Of a stretch of 18,128 nt of DNA, positions 14,080 through 18,128 are shown piece by piece; the stretch's first letter is position 1; every line of letters begins with the position of its first letter. Where the stretch lies: positions 1-18,128 of the forward strand of contig DGXM01000003.1 in the NCBI GenBank assembly GCA_002396325.1, given 5' to 3'. The translations under genes were made by a program, and so were the position numbers. The stretch is from Treponema sp. UBA4232 (lineage in GTDB: Bacteria > Spirochaetota > Spirochaetia > Treponematales > Treponemataceae). The notes beneath the pieces were generated by a model. It had not been told where the DNA came from. It did not search any database and was given only the letters and a program-made list of their open reading frames with translations.

Positions 14080-14861
14080 ATACAGAAGCTTCATCTTTTG
14101 CAAACAATGGAACGGAGGCTGCTATGCAGAGAAAAAATCCGGTTGAGCGTGTGGGAAAAATCTTCAAGTACGACTTCATGTCATATTCAAGAAACCTTTT
14201 CCCCATGTGCCTGATGATTCTTGCGGTGAGTTTGGTGCTCTTCATCTTCTCGTTAATACCAGGAGTATCGATTTTCAACAATATTGACAGCTCCGATCCT
14301 ACCGGCGTAGTGTCTTTGATTATGGTGACATTGTGGCCCACGTTTGCGGCGGCGGTTTTCGTCTGCCTTGTGATTATGGTCGGAAAAAATATAAAGAAGA
14401 GCTATTTCGGGAACGAGGCCTACCTCAGAATGGCATTTCCTGTAAGTGTGGGTGAGCATATGTGCGGTACAATCCTGAGCGGCCTTCTGTGGTTCATCAT
14501 AGTGTCAGTCGTATGCATTGTCTCCTTCACGTTGGTGTTCGGACAGGAAATAGGCACCGCATATTTAAATGCTGATAGTTTCATCGAATTTTTAAAGATC
14601 GTTTTGATTGCTTTCACATTTATTACTTTCATATTCATAACAGAGGCAATCGGAAGCCTTTTCTCAAAAAAGAAGCTTTTGGGACAGTTTCTGTTCATCA
14701 TAGGCGTCATCATCATATGTGAAGTTGTGGAGCACTTGATCTTGGCAACACTTACGTACGCTATGAGTAATGTAATCACGATGGTTATGATCGCTTTGCT
14801 GGGAATCGCATTCTACGTCGGAACGTATTTTATCATGAAAAAGAATTACAATCTGGAGTAG
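14073..14861 (+). CDS. ABC-2-type transporter permease of the GntR/ABC operon
   Basis: A 262-residue polytopic membrane protein with about six helices (roughly 42-64, 79-103, 131-156, 171-195, 203-221, 233-256). The N-terminal 40 residues are cytoplasmic and end with KIFKYDFMSYSRNLFP, the amphipathic start common to ABC-2 permeases. No database-level family beyond this is recognisable from sequence alone. It overlaps the ATPase by seven bases and is preceded by GGGAGG about 7 nt upstream, which supports the start at 14073; Met18 is an alternative. With the ATPase it should make a homodimeric or half-size transporter. A strong terminator follows at once, so the operon is repressor-ATPase-permease and nothing else. 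Export of an antimicrobial or envelope component is inferred from the YtrA context only. Confidence 0.85.
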   Translation: MLNTEASSFANNGTEAAMQRKNPVERVGKIFKYDFMSYSRNLFPMCLMILAVSLVLFIFSLIPGVSIFNNIDSSDPTGVVSLIMVTLWPTFAAAVFVCLVIMVGKNIKKSYFGNEAYLRMAFPVSVGEHMCGTILSGLLWFIIVSVVCIVSFTLVFGQEIGTAYLNADSFIEFLKIVLIAFTFITFIFITEAIGSLFSKKKLLGQFLFIIGVIIICEVVEHLILATLTYAMSNVITMVMIALLGIAFYVGTYFIMKKNYNLE

Positions 14862-14875
14862 ACGCCTGTTTCGCC

Positions 14876-14902
14876 GGGGGCTCTCTTTACGGGCCCCCTT
14901 TT
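14876..14902 (+). terminator. Intrinsic terminator of the GntR/ABC operon
   Basis: GGGGGC (14876-14881) pairs with GCCCCC (14893-14898) around an 11-base loop, followed directly by TTTT (14899-14902). It starts 14 nt after the permease stop codon. The opposite strand has no long T-run, so it serves mainly the plus-strand operon. Confidence 0.78.
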
Positions 14903-14913
14903 GTCACGTAAGT

Positions 14914-16710
14914 CTATTTCAGTGCATAACCGCTGATTGAGTAAACGACATCCTTTTCATTTCCGCTGCTGTCACGGGTGATGTTGATGTTTATGTTCGT
15001 AAGAAGGAGCTTGAATCCTCCGGGGGCATCAAAAATCATGGGGGTTGCGGAATGGTGAGTCGGATTGTCCGACCATTCTGATTCCTTTTCCTCAACAAGA
15101 GATTTAAGCTCATCGCTTAAGTCAATGCGGTATTTTCCGTTGGCATATTCCACCACTATCCTTTCATTGTTCTTTACATCATAAGAGCTTGAGTAAAAAC
15201 TGTAAAGTGTGGAACAACCGCTCACATCAATGGCGTTCTGATCCTGGAAGACGAAATCGTATCCGTAATAACGCTTTTGTTCAGGATCACGGAAAGTTGT
15301 CAAATGCTTGAATCCGAATGCGGTTTCAAAATCAAAGTAACTCGTGGCATGGGGGCCTTCCACAAATCCGTCCTTATACCACCGAGGCTCTTCGGGCAGT
15401 TCCGAAAAGTCTATTGCATCGTAGGCATCCACCACAACGGCTTTTTCCTCGTTGGGGATTTCGAGCCCTGCATTCTGCGTGAGGATTTTCCCTTCACTGA
15501 AAAGATTGTGTTTTTTGAAGACGCCCTCAAGTCTGCCGATTTGGTTTTTGATCGGAATGTCAATCAGGTTGAGCGGCGTAACGGAAGCCGTAAGAATCAG
15601 CAGCGAAAGGATTGGAAATGAAATCTTCATGTAAGAGCCATTCCGTATAAAAGGAAGAATGCAGAACAGAACCGAGAAGATTATATAAAGCAGGCTTGCA
15701 TAGCGTGTGCAGGTGTATCCGTAGGCATTGATTCTTATTCCGAAAGCGATGCACTGCACGGCAATCAGCGGGAAAAGAATCAGCGGAACCCATTTTGTGA
15801 AAAATCTGGTGAACCTTGTGTCGAATCGCTTTATCGAAAAATACAAAAGCAGATAAACAGCACTCGCAGTTGAGACGAAGGGATTTATTTTTCCGCTCGG
15901 CATGGTCCATGTGAACAGACTTTTGAGCAGATAAAGATAAAGCACTCCCACGAGAATCAGATAAAGCGGCGTGATCATATACAAAATGATGGTCTTGAAC
16001 GCTTTTGGGACTGTGATTTCGTCTTTCGGTTTTGCCGCATAAGACAGGAAGATTGAAATGAAAAACACGAGGAAACTGAGCATCACGATGAAGGAGATTA
16101 TGAAATCTTCCAGCCATTCCGGGATGTTGGGGAAAATCAGTCTTGATGAGGCATAAATCAGTCCGAGTCCTCCACCCAGACAAAATGACGCAATGCCGGC
16201 GATGACACCTGAGACTATGCAGTTCGGCGCAACGTCATCCTCTTTCTGCATGCACAAAAGCATGAACACGCAGAGCGGAACCAACGAGAGGATAATGCCC
16301 CAGTAGCTGAGATTCATCCTTGATCCGATATCACCACGGAAGATTAAGAAAGCCGGGATGAAAGAAAGTGCTCCGAGGATTTGTGAAATAAACGGCACCT
16401 GGAGAAGTTTCGTTTTTCCCTGAAGACGGTCCGAGAGCCATTCACCGAAAAGCTGGAAAAATATCGAAAGGAATTCCGCCATCAGTGCGGCCCTGAAAAG
16501 CGACTTCATCAGAGATTCGAATGCATTCTGCCGGTGCTTCATCAGATTGAAGGCTTCGGTATGGACGTCGAGGTCAATGGTCGGAAAAAGTTCCCATGCA
16601 ACGGATTGAAGTCCGAAGAACACAACGGCGGAAAATCCCATCAAAATCACGACGGGAAAGCGTTTGAAGGTGGGCTTGAGCGCGGCCCGGAAATTCGTCA
16701 ATACATTCAT
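14914..16710 (-). CDS. DUF4153-domain polytopic membrane protein
   Basis: A 598-residue membrane protein. Roughly the first 400 residues contain 11-12 hydrophobic helices, and the last 190 or so form a soluble, probably extracytoplasmic domain. The DUF4153 hallmark joins the two: SVTPLNLIDIPIKNQIGRLE followed by HNLFSEGKI. The C-terminal domain is rich in Tyr/Asp and strand-like (for example YYGYDFVFQDQNAIDV and GGFKLLLTNININI). DUF4153 proteins have no established biochemical role; some are linked by context to envelope stress or transport. The start at 16710 is chosen because the helices begin at once after MNVLTNFRAALKPTFKRFP, while upstream in-frame sequence is basic, lacks homology and runs into the neighbouring gene. 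A consensus promoter ends six nucleotides before this ATG and no Shine-Dalgarno is present. Confidence 0.85.
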   Translation of the reverse strand: MNVLTNFRAALKPTFKRFPVVILMGFSAVVFFGLQSVAWELFPTIDLDVHTEAFNLMKHRQNAFESLMKSLFRAALMAEFLSIFFQLFGEWLSDRLQGKTKLLQVPFISQILGALSFIPAFLIFRGDIGSRMNLSYWGIILSLVPLCVFMLLCMQKEDDVAPNCIVSGVIAGIASFCLGGGLGLIYASSRLIFPNIPEWLEDFIISFIVMLSFLVFFISIFLSYAAKPKDEITVPKAFKTIILYMITPLYLILVGVLYLYLLKSLFTWTMPSGKINPFVSTASAVYLLLYFSIKRFDTRFTRFFTKWVPLILFPLIAVQCIAFGIRINAYGYTCTRYASLLYIIFSVLFCILPFIRNGSYMKISFPILSLLILTASVTPLNLIDIPIKNQIGRLEGVFKKHNLFSEGKILTQNAGLEIPNEEKAVVVDAYDAIDFSELPEEPRWYKDGFVEGPHATSYFDFETAFGFKHLTTFRDPEQKRYYGYDFVFQDQNAIDVSGCSTLYSFYSSSYDVKNNERIVVEYANGKYRIDLSDELKSLVEEKESEWSDNPTHHSATPMIFDAPGGFKLLLTNININITRDSSGNEKDVVYSISGYALK

Positions 16711-16745
16711 GCGCCCAGTATAACCAAAAAGCCGGAACCTGACAA
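16711..16745 (-). promoter_or_regulatory. Sigma-70-like promoter of the DUF4153 gene, predicted leaderless
   Basis: On the minus strand TTGTCA (16745-16740), a 17-nt spacer and TATACT (16722-16717) are followed by GGGCGC and the ATG. Transcription would begin at or one base from the start codon. The layout matches those of the WYL regulator and the helicase-like gene. Confidence 0.72.
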
Positions 16746-16751
16746 CACGCA

Positions 16752-16785
16752 GGGAAAGGATGGCGGACATTCCGTATTCCTTCCC
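16752..16785. other. Imperfect stem-loop after the acyl-CoA synthetase gene
   Basis: GGGAAAGGA (16752-16760) pairs with TCCTTCCC (16778-16785) with one bulged A, and CGGA/TCCG (16764-16774) forms an inner stem. It lies 12 nt past the synthetase stop codon, where a terminator is expected, but no T-run follows on the minus strand. It may slow or protect the transcript end. Confidence 0.35.
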
Positions 16786-16796
16786 CTTTGGATTTT

Positions 16797-18128
16797 TTAT
16801 CCCTCGTTTTCGTAGGCTACAAGGTGCTCTTTTCCGTACATCTTGCGGAGGAGCGGCTTTTCGATTTTGCCTGTGGGATTGCGCGGCACGTCTGCGAAGA
16901 TGATTTTGCGGGGTCGCTTGTATCTGGGGAGCCCCAGGCAGTATTCGTTCATTTCTTCCTCGGTGCAAGTCATCCCGGGCTTTATGCTGATGATGGCTCC
17001 TGCAATTTCTCCCTGTCGTCTGTCGGGAAGTCCGATTACGGCAACATCATTCACTTTGTCAAATTTGCGGATGAAGTTCTCTATTTCAACGGGGTAAAGA
17101 TTTTCGCCGCCGGAAACAATCACGTCTTTCTTGCGGTCAACCAGGAAGATGAATCCGTCTTCGTCCTGCTTCGCCACATCCCCTGTGTAAAGCCATCCGT
17201 CCTTGAGCACTTCTTTTGTCGCCTCGGGATTGTTGTAATAACATTCCATTACGCCGGGACCTTTCACGCAGAGTTCGCCGCATTCCCCCTGTTTGACGGA
17301 ATTGCCTGAATCGTCCACAATCCTGCACTCCCAGCCGTAACCGGGCACTCCGATTGCTCCGACTTTGTGCGTGTTTTCCACTCCCAGATGAACGCATCCC
17401 GGTCCGATGGATTCGGAAAGTCCGTAGTTGGTGTCGTACTGGTGGTTCGGAAAGTATTCCATCCAGTGCTTGATGAGACTCGGCGGAACCGGCTGTGCTC
17501 CGATGTGCATAAGACGCCACTGTGAAAGCTCAAAATCGGAAAGCTTCAGGTCTCCTCTGTCCAATGCGTCAAGAATGTCCTGAGCCCAAGGGACAAGAAG
17601 CCAGACAATCGTGCAGTGCTCTTTGCTCACGGCCTCAAGGATGTACTGGGGTTTTGTGCCACGCAGCAGAACGGCACGGCTTCCCGCAACAAGGCTTCCC
17701 ATCCAGTGCATCTTTGCTCCCGTGTGGTAAAGCGGAGGAATGCAGAGGAAACAGTCGTCGCGGCTTGTGGAATGGTGTTTCTGCTCGACAACGGCGGCAT
17801 GCATGAGGGAGCGGTGTCTATGCAGGATTGCCTTTGGAAATCCGGTGGTTCCGGAAGAAAAATAAATGGCTCCGAAGTCGTCGTCAGTAATTCTGATATC
17901 GGGGGCAACGCTTGAACAGTCGGCCACAAGCTCACGGTAGCTTTCCGCAAAAGAGGGGCAGTTTTCACCAACGTAAATCAAAAGACGGTTTTTGCTCAAA
18001 TCATCTGCAATCGCTTCAACACGTCCAATGAATTCGGGGCCGAACAAAAGAATGTCCACTTCTGCCAAATCAGCGCAGTATTTTATCTCATCGGAAGAAT
18101 AGCGGAAGTTGAACGGCACGGCGATTGC
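16797..18128 (-). CDS. AMP-dependent acyl-CoA synthetase/ligase, 5' end beyond window
   Basis: The last 443 codons of an ANL-superfamily adenylating enzyme that activates a carboxylic acid as acyl-AMP and then transfers it to CoA. The frame is open to the window edge (AIAVPFNFR, a family motif), so roughly the first 70-100 residues are missing. Visible motifs in order: the phosphate-binding loop YFSSGTTGFPKA, the substrate-pocket IPPLYHTGA, the Y-G-L-S-E-S adenine motif, GWLYTGDVAKQDEDGFI, the hinge VDRKKDVIVSGGENLYPVEIE, and near the C-terminus NPTGKIEKPLLRK with the catalytic lysine. All are intact, so the enzyme should be active. The overall style is a medium- or long-chain fatty-acid or aromatic-acid CoA ligase; the substrate cannot be chosen from sequence. 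The DUF4153 gene lies downstream with its own promoter, so the two need not be co-transcribed. Confidence 0.93.
   Translation of the reverse strand, partial: AIAVPFNFRYSSDEIKYCADLAEVDILLFGPEFIGRVEAIADDLSKNRLLIYVGENCPSFAESYRELVADCSSVAPDIRITDDDFGAIYFSSGTTGFPKAILHRHRSLMHAAVVEQKHHSTSRDDCFLCIPPLYHTGAKMHWMGSLVAGSRAVLLRGTKPQYILEAVSKEHCTIVWLLVPWAQDILDALDRGDLKLSDFELSQWRLMHIGAQPVPPSLIKHWMEYFPNHQYDTNYGLSESIGPGCVHLGVENTHKVGAIGVPGYGWECRIVDDSGNSVKQGECGELCVKGPGVMECYYNNPEATKEVLKDGWLYTGDVAKQDEDGFIFLVDRKKDVIVSGGENLYPVEIENFIRKFDKVNDVAVIGLPDRRQGEIAGAIISIKPGMTCTEEEMNEYCLGLPRYKRPRKIIFADVPRNPTGKIEKPLLRKMYGKEHLVAYENEG

Noticed and set aside
15560..16183. Minus-strand open frame (207 codons) inside the DUF4153 gene
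   Set aside because: It is an out-of-frame shadow of a membrane-protein gene, rich in His/Arg/Ser with no domain signature.
1..18128. CRISPR arrays, tRNA/rRNA genes, insertion sequences, toxin-antitoxin pairs
   Set aside because: No regularly spaced repeats, cloverleaf sequences, transposase motifs or small paired toxin-like genes could be found by reading.

Overview
The window looks like chromosome from an anaerobic, carbohydrate-using bacterium with roughly balanced base composition. The best guess is a gut-type Treponema or related spirochaete; a Firmicute is the main alternative. This rests on gene content and style: lipoproteins with Cys21 lipoboxes, a binding-protein-dependent sugar importer, GH16 and GH31 glycosidases, a YtrA-type GntR/ABC operon, WYL-domain and GyrI-like regulators, and a DUF4153 membrane protein. 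No rRNA, tRNA or taxonomic marker is present, so the assignment is inference. I see no phage, IS, tRNA or CRISPR features.

Layout. (1) 26-1647, minus strand: a GyrI-like effector-binding protein followed by a WYL-domain regulator with its own promoter. (2) 1648-2034: a regulatory region serving both directions, rich in inverted repeats. (3) 2035-6130, plus strand: a tight four-gene ABC importer operon (lipoprotein binding protein, ATPase, two permeases) ending at a hairpin/T-run. (4) 6306-9632, plus strand: an 1108-residue UvrD-like helicase with a C-terminal AddB/Cas4-like iron-sulfur nuclease region. It has lost the Walker A lysine, the Walker B acidic pair and, as far as I can align it, the nuclease D/E-x-K residues. 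(5) 9818-10612 (plus) and 10752-12746 (minus): a GH16 beta-glucanase lipoprotein and a cytoplasmic GH31 glycosidase, convergent on one shared terminator. (6) 13005-14861, plus strand: a YtrA-like GntR repressor, an ABC ATPase and a six-helix permease, with a dyad over the promoter and a strong terminator. (7) 14914-18128, minus strand: a DUF4153 membrane protein and, upstream of it, the 3' part of an acyl-CoA synthetase gene cut by the window edge.

How the parts fit. The sugar importer, the surface GH16 and the cytoplasmic GH31 could work in sequence on plant or fungal glucans: depolymerise outside, import, trim inside. They are not one operon and the link is only contextual. The two regulator clusters each carry inverted repeats in their promoters, consistent with autoregulation.

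Two things deserve a second look. One is the helicase-nuclease-like protein, whose reading frame is intact while its catalytic motifs are lost selectively. The other is a repeated promoter layout: at three unrelated genes (WYL regulator, helicase-like gene, DUF4153 gene) a well-formed -35/17 bp/-10 promoter ends only 6-7 nt before the ATG, predicting leaderless mRNAs.
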